A stretch of 64,000 bases of DNA from Ophiura sarsii (taxonomy: Eukaryota; Echinodermata; Ophiuroidea; Amphilepidida; Ophiuridae), in NCBI GenBank assembly GCA_035610835.1, contig CM069450.1:28703503-28767502 (forward strand). The letters are read 5' to 3'. Numbering within the stretch: the stretch's first letter is position 1; each line of letters opens with the position of its first letter. The notes below the pieces were generated by a model. That model saw only the letters and a list, made by a program, of their open reading frames with translations. It did not search any database and had not been told where the DNA came from. This document shows positions 43,601-63,423 of this stretch, in pieces. Made by a program: the position numbers and the translations under genes.

Positions 43601-46079
43601 ATCTTCTCGTGCTGTGTATTGGAAATGCGACTTTTGAAAATGGGATATTTTCCTTTAAATGGTGCTAATCGTGGTTTATCTTTGTTGTTAGGGGAAAATT
43701 TGTTATCAAATTCATCAGATTCATCTAAAATCCTATCTAGCCTGTTTGGTCACAAACAAATTGAAAGTTACTCAAAATGACATAAACAAAGTGGTATACT
43801 TTCTTTTGTTGAACCCTTTATATAGTGTAAACATAAACACTGGTGTAAATAATGTTAAAATATATATTAGGAGGAGAGACGTACGATGATAAAAAATAAG
43901 CGGGAGTCGGAAAACACTTCATAGCAGGCTTCAGACCTCTCCAACTCTAACTGAACTTTAACTCTAACTTCAGGTAAAATAAATTATATCAAATTAGTGC
44001 CTATATACTCGTAGCTAGACCAAATCATAAACAATATTTATCTCGTTTAAGAGATTCGTAAAGGCTATGACGATTGGTTCAAATTAGCTGACAGGCAGGA
44101 CGATTGCACCGACGTAGTTGCCGACGATTTAAGCGACATCCATATGATAGCTTCAGCACGTTGCAACATGTACCGTGACAAGGATGACTTCCCAATTGAA
44201 ATCAACAGGTGAATTGTCTTGTATTGTATGTGGCTATTGTATCGTCTTTCGAGTATTGGCTGTATTTTCGATGTTACATGTAATGCAAACCACTAATGAT
44301 AATCACCTTGTCAAGAGCTATATGTTATTCACACGTGGACAATGATACGATTAGAGACATGGACATATTATCGATCCTAAAAAGTTTGAGGTGGTTGTAA
44401 TATGTTCCAGGCTTTAAGTTTAAGGGCTTTATTAACCCGTAGTTCAGTTTGATTAAAAAATAAGTTCACAACCCATTATAATGTACATTTCAATGTTATA
44501 TTTCTCAATGGACATTCCATAGCACCATTTGTCTTTGTGATTGACTTTCCACTGAATTAGATGGAATGTGTAGGTGTAAATATAAACTATTAACACTACG
44601 AAGTGAAGAGGTATTCAAGATAGTCCCAAATGTAAGTTTCGGGATACCTTAGACATATGTGTTTCTGAGTTTAGGTATTAAAGAGATGGGTAAGAAGCAT
44701 ACGAAAGCTTCCTTTAACCCTTTAGACATTTTATAACATGGTTATTCAAAATAAAGGGTATTAGGTTTAGGTATTAAGGAGATGGGCAAGAAGCATACGA
44801 AAGCTCCCTTTAACCCTAACCATCCTCAATGCCGCAAATGTCCACGGTAAAGTCTGTCTGTGCCAGCTGGCGTGGCACTTTTTCGATGAAATAATGGCCC
44901 CAGGCTACATAGTCGGGCCAATACACTGGGCCGAGTATGGTTAGCCCCCGTGGCGCACTGGTAGAGTGTTCGTCTCGCAACCGAGAGGTTGTGGGTTTGA
45001 GCCCCGGTGGCGACGCCGCTCTTTTTGTCCGCGTTTTTTTTCGTTGAAAAAAATCTTAAAAATGTGACTTAGGAGGTTTAGGGTTAACTGATTTTTTTAT
45101 TTATTTTTTTCTTCTTCAAAATTTTCCACGTATGATTTTATTAACCCTAACCATCCTCAATGCCGCAAATGTCCACGGTAAAGTATGTCTGTGCCAGCTG
45201 GCTTAGCACTTTTTCGATGAAATAATGGTCACAGGCTACATAGTCGGGCGTATACACTGGCCCGAGTATGGTTGGCCCCCGTGGCGCACTGGTAGAGCGT
45301 TCGTCTCGCAACCGAGAGGTTGTGGGTTCGAGCCCCGGTGGCAGCGCCACTCTTTTTGTCCGCGTTTTTGTCGTTGACAAAATAAATTCTTCAAAATGTG
45401 ACTTAGGAGGTTAGGGTTACTTGGTTGACTGCAACGCATGAATAAATATCAATTTTGCGATTATACTGTCATTGCTGTTGTTACTCTTATTGGCGCATGT
45501 CACTCTTCAGTCGCTGTGGTTATTTATCGAAGATGGTGCCCCGGATGGTGCCGTTTTTATTTTATTGTAGTGAGTCACCATGTAATAAAGCATCAAAACA
45601 TGTTTATGTTCACTAAAGGTACATCGTAATACTCGAACGAATTGAGGGCGGTGGTCAGATTACATTCCAGATGAATATAGAAGATCGGTATGAGGTAAGG
45701 TTGTAACGAAATTTCGAATGCAGTCACTGTGGCTATTATCGTTGATGGTGCGTGTATAATGTTACGAATCACCATGTCTTAACACTTCCCACTATATTGT
45801 AACAAAATGCCATTTTTATAATGCCATATGTACATCATAAATTCACCAAATGCCAGATGTGCAAATTGAGTCCTTTCCCTTCTGGACTACTCCAAAAGGC
45901 GGTATGCTGCCCTCATGCATGAGGAATTTAAAAATATTCTGTTTATACAATACAAAGAATGTAATATTTGCATAGGTATTTGTGACAGGTGTTTTTTTAG
46001 GAGGGACATGGGTTTGAAAACAGTTTCATCTGAGAGATGTGATTTTTACGTGGAGGTGTGTGGACGTTCAGGAGAAATG
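40505..46079 (+). CDS. SnoaL/NTF2-like secreted protein, gene A (4 exons, 3' end open)
   Basis: Exons 40505-40616, 42914-43093, 44052-44208 and 46001-46079 join in frame (phases 1, 1, 2, 0). The product has a signal peptide and an NTF2-like fold with the SnoaL/DUF4440 signature (DLFQSKDAQGFADRCSDDAV, then IKGRD-EIRKGYDDWF). Such folds bind small ligands or form cyclase/isomerase pockets; the substrate is unknown. A last exon may fall in or after the N gap at 46636. Gene B, 15 kb downstream, is a paralogue. Intron 1 carries an inverted copy of exon 3, and a MITE lies between exons 2 and 3. Confidence 0.75.
41723..42880 (-). repeat. Inverted copy of exon 3 region inserted in intron 1, between 22-bp direct repeats
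   Basis: This segment is the reverse complement of about 43345-44488. It includes a full antisense copy of exon 3 with its splice borders (41996-42152) and part of the MITE. It is bracketed by identical 22-bp repeats starting CCATGTTTGAAACATAG at 41701-41722 and 42859-42880. The arms look almost identical by eye (paired positions sum to about 86204-86206), so the event is recent. Confidence 0.85.
42914..43093 (+). CDS. SnoaL gene A exon 2: NTF2-like core, first part
   Basis: A 180-nt exon, phase 1-1, TTTATAG|AA to GATG|GTTTGT. It reads EFLEHDDDDLLEVDEVAQVE, then the helix and DDAVWLRC strand of the SnoaL fold, ending VIKGRD. The frame stays open past the donor, but gene B uses the same donor and the KGRD|EIRKGY join restores the family pattern. 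About 12 of 60 residues differ from gene B. Acidic stretch (HDDDD) at the start. Confidence 0.8.
43262..43820. mobile_element. MITE with about 110-bp terminal inverted repeats
   Basis: TAAAGGGTTCAACAAAAGAA at 43262 and its complement ending GAACCCTTTA at about 43820 are long inverted ends, continuing through AGTATACCACTTTG and TTTCAATTTG. It lies between exons 2 and 3. Most of it is copied in the inverted segment at 42387-42860. The interior has no transposase. Confidence 0.8.
44052..44208 (+). CDS. SnoaL gene A exon 3
   Basis: A 157-nt exon, phase 1 to 2, GTTTAAG|AG to AACAG|GTGAAT. It reads EIRKGYDDWFKLADRQDDC, then DLSDIHMIASARCNMYRDKD and PIEINR. It differs from gene B exon 3 at about 6 of 53 residues, with the same length and borders. 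The acceptor (TTTAAG) is weaker than gene B's TTTCAG. An exact antisense copy lies at 41996-42152. Confidence 0.8.
44811..45087 (+). mobile_element. tRNA-like SINE/MITE with TTAACCCTAA ends, copy 1
   Basis: Starts TAACCCTAACCATCC and ends GGTTTAGGGTTAAC, so the tips are inverted and telomere-like. Inside (44947-45019) is a tRNA-like unit, GTGGCGCACTGGTAGAGTG (A-box) and GGTTTGAGCCCC (B-box). Copy 2 follows 54 bases downstream in the same orientation. The flank before it holds a small direct repeat (GCATACGAAAGCT, 44699 and 44794). Confidence 0.7.
45142..45419 (+). mobile_element. tRNA-like SINE/MITE with TTAACCCTAA ends, copy 2
   Basis: Nearly the same as copy 1, with an intact B-box GGTTCGAGCCCC. 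The tRNA-like unit at 45280-45351 can be drawn with loop CTCGCAA (anticodon CGC, Ala) and one stem mismatch, but the T-arm and acceptor do not close cleanly. The minus strand yields PPGLEPTTSRLRDERSTS, a peptide type often seen in spurious gene models and here explained by the tRNA-like DNA. Confidence 0.7.
46001..46079 (+). CDS. SnoaL gene A exon 4 (candidate)
   Basis: A 79-nt exon, phase 2 to 0, GTTTTTTTAG|GA to AAATG|GTGAGC. Joined to exon 3 it continues INR-RDMGLKTVSSERCDFY and VEVCGRSGEM. A strand pair ending in G-x-M would fit the last strands of the fold. No paralogue is available to confirm it because gene B leaves the window. Confidence 0.5.
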
Positions 46080-46635
46080 GTGAGCGTATCTCGACCGTAT
46101 ATTTGTTTTAGACCATGCATAGCGCTGATTTATGTTTGATAGTGGAATGTCATGTTGTACACCTCGTGTTGCAGGGGTTTTCAGGTTTAAGGGGCTTATT
46201 TTTTGGGGATAAATGTACTACTGCTCAAACGAATATTTAAACAGGAAATTTCATGTGTCATTCGCACATGGTCCGTGTAGTCGGCCATTTTGGATTTTCT
46301 TCGGGCGGGGTTGGTTTAAGAGCAGATAAATTAATTTATTTGCGGCAGGTCTAAGACCGGATGGCATTTCCTCTGGTGTAATTAGTAGTAGGTATAGCGC
46401 ACTAAAATTTCAAATATATTGGAATTTCTTCAAAACAGATGTCATTTTAATGATCTTCGCAACAGATCTATTTTGGTGCAAGAAACATGTTAATCGTGTA
46501 ATGCGTTCTGGAGCTATGGTCATTTTGAATTCTCCTGAAGTAGTCGAAAACCTACCACGAAATGCCATTTTGAGGCAAAAATTGATTTTGTCAACATTGA
46601 ACCTCTTTATTTTGAATAACCATGTTTTAAAAATG

Positions 46636-46735
46636 NNNNNNNNNNNNNNNNNNNNNNNNNNNNNNNNNNNNNNNNNNNNNNNNNNNNNNNNNNNNNNNNN
46701 NNNNNNNNNNNNNNNNNNNNNNNNNNNNNNNNNNN
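46636..46735. other. Assembly gap (100 N)
   Basis: One hundred undetermined bases, the usual placeholder for a gap of unknown size. It lies where a final exon of SnoaL gene A might be. Confidence 1.
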
Positions 46736-49700
46736 GATGGGATCACTGTATGTAAACTTTTAACTATTACAATTGACGGATCACTTTCCGTGTAACCAAC
46801 TCTACCCGTCTTTTTGTTAATATCAATAGCTATGGATTTATGAACTTTATTCCTCCGAAGTATAAAATTTACATTTTTCCAGTAATACATATTTACTTCT
46901 AGGGTGGCATTACAAACAGATGTTACTCCAATGTTTGGTATCAAAATTATTTCCCACATCTCCACTTTCTAAATATGTGTTCATATTTCTAATACGACTT
47001 ATATTTTGTGAAATACAAAGCTTCAAAGTCGTGCATAGACTTTTGGGACACCCTGTATATCATAAATACCAATATTTTAATTTTTTCGAAGTAGTACTTC
47101 CTACCTATGTTTAGATGTTCTGTTCCTGTTATAAAATTTTTACAAACCAATACTTCTTACTTCGCTTCTTTTCACATACACAAATAGCATACCGTTCGTA
47201 ATAATTGAGTTAAATACTGTAGATTGAATAAAATATCTATTGCAAGACGTTTTATGTTGGTTTTGTATATATACTTCCACTCATTATGCATGTGAAATCA
47301 CTCCTCCAATAAACCCTCACAAAATGTACGAGTGCTCTGGGGAATGTCAGGGCTTACCACCAACAGTTTCTTAATCGGGGCTCTTAAACTGTCTAATGAC
47401 TTAAAGTGCGTACTGCGAGATCGCAGTCGATACCTTAAATAAACGCCCCCATGTACAGTTTACGAGCTCTCGTTTTGGCGATAAAGCCAGTCCATCCGTG
47501 CGAGATTTGGGCGACTTGGATTTCCGACCAGCACTACTCCAACAGAATGATTGATTTATCAGTTTATCCGGTTGCAACAAGTCAAATTTTGATGGTTCAT
47601 ACATTTTCAAAGTTTGAGACTGTCCTAACTTCCGATTTGGAAGCTTTTCCAGGGTAATAAATCTTCCCCATCCTACGCCATTTCTCAGATTTATTTTACA
47701 CCACCTGCTTATTGCGCCAGGGAACTTGCTACCATACCGTCGCTCTCTCAAGAATGGCCAAGGATTATTATCATTCCCAGGATAATTATGCAGGATGAAC
47801 TAAAAGCCAAAAAGTGTGTCTTTTGAAAGTGGTCGTTTTAAAATTACTTTGAACTTCAATTTCCTATAAAAGTTGTAATATTTCAGATTTTGTAAAACCA
47901 CTAGTTCAAAATTCGAAAACAAATCACAATATAGTATCCGTAGAGAATATTTTAGTTTTAAAACTTAGCCCGGTGTGGGCTGAAAGTCAACTTAATATGT
48001 GGTATATCATGCGGCAAGATTGTAGGATATATTTTGGCCATCATTAAGGTTCCCCGATATGCGGTCAATGGGTGTTGGATCTGCCAATTGCTGGGTGGTG
48101 GAACAAACAGCTAAACTATTGATATTTCGAATTTTGTCAAATCAAAAATTAAAATCAAATGTCGGGGAAGTTAAGATATAGAGCAGATTATAGTTTTACA
48201 AATTAGCCCAATATAGGCTAAAAGTTAACATATGTGCCTTTTGGGTCCATACAGCTGGTCTAGGTTGTACATACGCAAGTACTAACTTCATGGCCAGTTC
48301 AACATATCAAGAAATGTATCACAAAATATACAGGTAATTGGAACGTAATGAGTTATTCATCAACTTGAAGTAGATAATTGTTCGACATCGTCCTGTAAAG
48401 TTTGAGCTAAGTTTCAGATATTGTCTGACCATGGTCTGACAGGGGCTGACATATTGAATTGGCTATCATGCTGGTATTTGTATGTGAACATGGTGTGAAC
48501 ATGGTGTGAATGGGGTGCTACACCCTGGACCAACTGTCTAGATGGCCCGAAAAGGCACTCGCTGTAACCACACCGCAACACTGCTATGTGCCTTATTAGC
48601 ATAACATGTCGGTATTTAGCCCCATTGGGCTACATTTTAAACTTTATATTTGACCATATCTGAAATCACACTAGTTTTTAAAACAAATTCAAGTTCAAAC
48701 ATTGAATTTTTTAACGCAAGAACAATGAAAAGTCGTGTGTTGGACTAAAAGAATCCACCCAAGAATTGTTCAATTCAACACATTGACCGCACGCTGGGAA
48801 TACCCTGAGGCAGTCTGTCTACAATCTAGCGACATGTATTGATACACGCGGTGACATTTATCCACACTGGGCGAAGTTTTAAACTAAAATCTGATCCAGG
48901 GATACTATATTGTGACTTTTTTTCGAATTTTGAACTTTTGACTTTGACTTAATTTGAAATAGTACTAATTCCAATGACAAATTGAAGTTAAAGTGTGAAT
49001 TTCTCAACACAACAACTTTCAAAAGTAAGAATTTGGGCTTCTTTCCACCCAGAAAATTATCCAATTTAATTGAATCTAAATAAACTTATGTATGGGTAAA
49101 CTTTGACAATTTCTGTCATAATACTTTTAGCTAATATCAAAAATATCCTATAGATTTCACTCGTTCGACCAGCAAACAATATGAACATTATTCATTTATG
49201 AACATTAACACAAGAAAAACAGCAACAACTGTAATAATTACGTTTTTAAAGTCCCCACTAATACCGTGCTAGTACCAAGTTCTTCTGACTATTGACCAAA
49301 CCAGGATACCACCCCTGGCGCGGCGCTGCCTTGAGCAAGCGATCCTAGTAGCCGGGCTAGAAAATACACAGGCGTGGTGCAATAAATCATCAAATAAATC
49401 AGCCAAAGAAAGTTATGATATATTACCCCAGATACCAGGGCATATCCGTGGTCACAACAATCTCAGATATAAAGGGAACGGAACCGTAATAAAAATGGAC
49501 TATAAGAATTGCTAGTTCCAACCCGTCTTACTAAATTCGACGAATTTTACAAAGGGTTCATCATTTAATTTTTTTTTTTTCATCAAATGAATACTACTGT
49601 AACAATAGGACCTATACTTGGTACACTGATACTCCATGGTCCCTAGATGAGCCATTTGAACAGCATCTTATTCTTTATTCACTTTCATTTTTGTCCCAAG

Positions 49701-50780
49701 AAAGTATTTATAATATAACTTAAGGCAAACTCAACCAACAAAAACAATAGTTTTGAAGAAATAAATTGAAAAATGAGACATTGGAGAACAAAAATTGGAA
49801 AACAAATTGGAAAAACCAAGAACAAATTAAACAAATAATTAAAAACAAAAAGGACCACACATATAATAAAAACATAATAAAGAAAAGAATGTTAGCTCCA
49901 GTAAACTGATGTGAGCACGACCAATTGAATTCGTTGCAAGGTTTGTCGTCGTCTAATCTGGCTTTTGCGCACGCCGCCAAAGTATAAAATCACCAGTGTT
50001 TTAAGTAAAGTTAGACCCCACTAAAAGTCTAATTTAACGTCTTGGAACAGGTACATAGTGCTGGGAATGTACCTCATGTTTCATCATTTGGCATGTTTCA
50101 TCAGTGTGTTAAACCGCCATAGTAGGCTTCAAATCTCTACATGTAGTCTTGTTATGACTGGTTTTATTTTACATGATGGTTATTCAATTTTCCACTGATA
50201 ACAATTACTTAGGTGGTGTGGGACTATTAATAGCAATGGATAGCTAAAACCCATTTGTCAATGAAACTCATGTAATCTAGAAAAACAAATGGAAGGTATA
50301 CATATGAAGTGTTATAAATGCTGGTATTATATATACACAATGAACAGTTTAACTATTCAAATAATGTATCCAAATTTGAACGACACATTAAAATCAGCTA
50401 GCTTATAATGGTACACAATGCGGAAGGTCAACATGATGTGTTTTTGATGTGCATCAATCAATTTTGCTGAAGACTTATTCAATAATGTAGCAAACAAGTT
50501 AACATCTTCTTAATTATCACTAGTTGCACTAACTTATATACTTCCAGGTTAGGTTTTACAGTGCACAAATTAAATTATACCATTGCAGGTATTCTATATT
50601 CAGCTATTTGCATCCCCATTGTAGAAAGTTAGTTGATGAGTAGTAAGCTAATTTAACTTTTAATTTCGACGGATTTTTTTTACTTCGAAGGAGAGCTTTT
50701 TAAATAAATAAAAAAATTGTAAGAAAACTATAATCTGCTCGGGAAGGGTATTGGGGTGTGTGGGGTGGGGGTGTGGTGTG
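46736..50780. other. No gene recognised; degenerate inverted repeats at 47880-49080
   Basis: Words around TTAGCCC-GGGCT and TTTTGAACTT/AAGTTCAAA recur in one orientation near 47880-48240 and inverted near 48610-48990, suggesting an old foldback element centred near 48.3 kb. An inverted TACAGGGTG motif lies at about 47049. Two overlapping antisense open frames at 47401-47751 show no domain. Confidence 0.35.
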
Positions 50781-50786
50781 GGGTGT

Positions 50787-50816
<30 letters not shown>
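50756..50816 (+). repeat. GT-rich then poly-G tract
   Basis: GGGGTGTGTGGGGTG words lead into about 29 consecutive G, then GGTAAAGTTTCC. Such G runs can form quadruplexes and are prone to length errors. Confidence 0.9.
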
Positions 50817-50817
<1 letters not shown>

Positions 50818-51076
50818 AAAGTTTCCATCGATATCAGGCGGGTTGATAATAAAAGCAAACCAGTTTTTGATGAAATTTCATTTTAAAATGGAAGAAAAAA
50901 ACCCGCGAAATACTAGGCAAAACATTTCTTGTGTTATTAGATGGTTTAGAGGACTTCCTATACATAATATAAAATTCCTAATATATAAAAGTAGGCCTAT
51001 AGGAGAATTTTATGTAAATCCTTCTTTTGTGCGGTTAAAATGGACTCTTTTCATAAGATACGGTGATTTAACTTAA

Positions 51077-54000
51077 CTGGCAGTCTGTATACAATTTGAT
51101 GCAGCCATGTATGTTACGCAAACACTTGCATGGAATTTGCGTCGCAACAAAACCGCACTTGGTCCACGAAACCGTGCCTGGAATACGAAACCGTGCCTGG
51201 ACTACCAAACTGTACGCAGACCCATGACGCATGACGCATGCTTTACGCTTTTATAGAAAATATGGTGTGTAAATTGCGTTGCTGTGTATGTGATGGACAT
51301 CAAATGTACCGCATGGCAACTCTCTTATTTAGCTACTAGCCTACTTATCTGGAAACACGTACAATCATTATCATTTTAAAAATGACTGAACAGATGTCTA
51401 GAGCTGGCTGAAAAAAAATTGACCTTTTAAAATCCATTTTGTAAAAAATATGCGGTTTTTGGAAGTATCTGTCCAAAGATCAAACGTGAATGGCCATAGA
51501 GCCCAAAATATATTTTCAGAAAATATAATTTCAGAAAACGCTGTACTATTTCAATGTGATTGTATCCAGAAAATACACAACGATATTATAGCAAAATCAC
51601 CAACCAAGCTTTCGCTCAGCTCTTTTAGATATCAAATTAATGCTGAGTGCAAGGGCTTTCAAAGGGTGGGTAATTTGGCGCCAAATTGGGCGGATTTTCA
51701 TTCTAACTCCTACTAACTGGTCTATTTAATACACCAAATTAAAGTTGATTACAAGGGCTTTCACATGATTGGTCATTTACCGCCCTATATTGGGTGGATT
51801 TTTTATTTAAATCGTAATGATGTGAATTATAGATTTTCATATGAGAGCTTCTTTCCGCGTAGTGTTATCCTTCTAAAGATGATTCGTAAACTCTTCTGTA
51901 GCCGACGAACTATAGCAGCCAGAGAACCATTTGTCGGGGGGTGTTTCCGTAACCTGACATACTCTATCTGACACACTGACACACTTTTATCTGACACAGT
52001 TTTTTTTAGGCGTTTGATGAACTCCTAAAATCAGATGTAGTTATAATCCCCATGCGGCTCCAAACTTATGTGTGAAAGAAATCAAAGTGATTTCCTTGAT
52101 ACTGTACAAGGTTTATTTCATCTACAATTATCGTAGGCTCTGTCACGTTCATTGTGGAGAGAAACCATTAGTGCAGTGAGCCCTGCTTTTAAGGGATTGG
52201 ACGGGTTGGTGAGTGTGTTGCGTCCGTCACGCGTAATGCATGCCGTGAACTCTCAACGAGTTATCATGTGACCGGCTTGTTTGAGGACGTATTGGTCATA
52301 CTTTTCATTTATAATTCACTTTGGTATTAACAATTATGTCTTGCTACCAAAAGGGAGTTTTGTTTTATTTTCAATTCATTATTAACTCCCACTATTCCCA
52401 GCCCTCACTATCCATCAAGTCACGTTACTAACTGTTATACTTTTTTATAACCTAGCATACCGTATTCGTTATACACCTATCGGTTGTAAGACGCACTATA
52501 CGACCCCCGGGAGTGGTGCGTCACTTTACCGAGGTGCGTCAACTTCTCATGTACCATGACGCACCATGTGTCAAAAAAAAACGACGGACCTTTGTCATCC
52601 AAATACGCACCCTCAGTCAATTTTTGGACGCACCATTGGTGGATTCTAACGGACCATGACGACGCACCCCGTCGTCAGATATCCTTGACTAAACTGGATA
52701 AAACACGATGACTACTGAAAATGAAACTACTTTTGATTCACAGGGGATCTGCCCTCATTCGATGTTGTCAACCCTTATTTTACATGTAGGCCTAGTTACA
52801 ATATAAACGGGAGATAAGTAAAAAAAAATGGGTTCATATAAGTGTATCTTAACCAAAATTGGGTTCTCGAAAGTGTATTTTAACCAAAATTGGGTTTTCG
52901 AACGTGTATTTTAAACATTTGATCTTCGGATATTGGAAATTACACCTTCTATATACAATACCATCAAAGAATTAAGAGGGCATTTAAATATTCAAGGTCC
53001 AACCTTTAAACCAATACCCCGAAAAAGGGTATTTTTGCTTCCCCTACATTTTGTGACATCGCCCATTTTAATCATTGCTACGTCTCCGCCATAGAACAAA
53101 TGTCCACGACCCCTCCCCAAATTCGGAGGCAGGTGACATTCTAAAATATCACGATTGGAACTAGGCCTATTGACATTTCTGAATATTGGTATCGCCATGA
53201 GAAATGCCTTAAAACAAGTATAAATTGTCTTAGTAGGTAGTAGTAGTATTAGTTAAGTAAGTATTGAGATAGACTTTTCATTCGTAATGAAACTTGATTA
53301 GAGGGAAAGGGGAAGGGGTAAGGGCATGTTTTGTAAGTTGTCATCAATGCCTATACACACTACCTCCGGAGAGGTGATTGGCGAGGCAAAAAATTGTCAG
53401 AGGGGCATTTTACACTGCCCCACCCATCAGTAGCTACGTCACTGTTATGCAGCCTACCGCAACCGCTACATCACTAGGCTATTAAGGGGGGGGGGGTCTA
53501 TGTTAGTCAGATAGTAAAATTCAGTGCTTCGGACAAAAATGAGATATTAGCACAGTAGAAAACTGCTAAGTCTCTGCTTTAAAATTTGTTTTTGTTTGAG
53601 GTAAATTGGATTTTCGGTTCCGAAGTTATGGTCAATTGAGTTTCGGGTGTCTCAAAATATCGGTGGAGTTTTGTATACATTTGTATGTAGAAAACGCTCA
53701 CCCTGCGATTTTAAGCATTTTCAGTTTTAATTAGTTTTTTATCAAATAATTGTAACATTTGGTGTAATTTATTTATTAAAATATTAAAATAATTAATTGC
53801 ACATCATAAATCATCAAAATTTCAAAGTCAACGTAATTTCTTATGTATTTCTTTATTTTTCTTACCCGGCTATTTTTAAGCCATTTATCTTTAAAAATCA
53901 ATAAAAATGATAATATAATTGCTATTTTCATCCAAAAATAGCTCAAAATGTGTCTAAATTCATGCTCTTCCATAATTGAACAACTATTTTTATCCAAAAT

Positions 54001-54350
54001 GTCAACTTTTTTTTTCTCGCCAATTTTAATATTTTTTATACGTTTTGCACGATATCTCAAAACTAGAAAACACGCAAACTTGTAATACTGGAACCAACGT
54101 AACTCAAAAACGAAACCTCGTATCAGGGTGATATTTGGAATGGATAATAAGCTTGAATAGGGGAACGACCCGATGAAGCCGGATTTTCAATTTATCTTTC
54201 CAAATTTGAATTATAACGTAAAATTACCTGATTGGTCGGTTCCTGGTTACCATGTCAACTAAATAAAAGATCCGGCTTCGTCAGGTCGTGCGCATTGCTC
54301 CCATACATCATCTACCAAAGTATGGTGAACATGCAACATTTGGTTTTCTA
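51077..54350. other. No gene recognised
   Basis: AT-rich. 52490-52690 has repeated GGTGCGTC and GACGCACC words in both orientations, possibly a small foldback. G and C runs occur at 53486-53497. The lysine/isoleucine-rich open frame at 53776-54060 (minus) is an AT-rich artefact. Confidence 0.4.
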
Positions 54351-54351
54351 G

Positions 54352-54515
54352 TTATCTTGGTTCCCGTGTTTAGCCAATCGGAGACCTTGACTGGTTACCA
54401 TAGCAACCAGATCAAAATAACGCGCATTTTTGGAAACGCTGTTACCTAAGCTTCAATCTGATATATGACTGTAAGGGGTAAACCCACGGTAACATTGAGA
54501 AAATCTGTTTCCAAA
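54352..54515 (+). repeat. Dispersed repeat with GGTTACCATAGCAACC (copy 2)
   Basis: Second copy of the repeat at 20775-20945, with the X-box-like palindrome at 54393-54408. Just upstream, GACCCGATGAAGCCGGAT (about 54166) and ATCCGGCTTCGTCAGGTC (about 54270) are an inverted pair. Confidence 0.8.
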
Positions 54516-55164
54516 ATAACATAGACCCCCCCCCCCCTCCTTTTTCATTCAATTGGAACTTCAGACACGTTTAATTGATTATACACTTTTTTGCACGTAC
54601 AGTTTCATTGTTTATTTATCAGTCAAGCTTAACAACATGGCTTCATGAACGTTTTTATGAACCTTGCGTTGTACAGTAGTCAATATGTTCGCGCTCCGTG
54701 CGAATCGTTTTAATTTATGCGCAAATTCAAACCCTTACGCCGTGTTTTTTGCTTTTGAAATTGAAGGAAAACAATCCAATTTGAAATGATATTGATAATA
54801 GCCCAATATTGATTGGAAATGAAGTGAAGGCTTTTCAATAAAATATTGGTCAAAAGTACACACCAAATGGGTTCGAAAATTAAAGAAAAAAATCCAATTC
54901 CAAGGGGGGGGGGGGGCATCCCCCCTCAGACTCCCCCCTGTCCGCGTTACCGCGGATAGCGGTACTTGGCACCGCTTTGATTATTCAATCATGCATACTC
55001 AATGAAAATTATGTTTAAGCCCCCCCCCCCCCCCGCCCCCCTCCCCCGGGTAAAAAAATCCTGCGCACGCCTATGATTATTGTACGACGACGAACAAGGC
55101 CTTGGCTTTTTGTCAGAACTAAAGATATCGCTTTTTGACATTGATACAAACCAGGATTATGCTA

Positions 55165-63423
<8,259 letters not shown>

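Noticed and set aside
44811..45419. Telomeric repeat array
   Set aside because: TTAGGG-like words occur only singly at element tips, not in tandem.
45147..45439. Minus-strand peptide containing PPGLEPTTSRLRDERSTS
   Set aside because: It falls on the tRNA-like repeat; this type of peptide commonly arises from tRNA-derived elements read as protein.
47401..47751. 116-codon open frame on the minus strand with an overlapping plus-strand frame
   Set aside because: No recognisable domain, no splice or promoter context, and both strands are open over the same stretch.
50756..51076. 106-codon frame starting in a poly-G tract
   Set aside because: The first third is poly-Gly from the G run and the rest has no known domain.
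53776..54060. 94-codon Lys/Ile-rich frame
   Set aside because: Composition matches AT-rich non-coding DNA; no motif.
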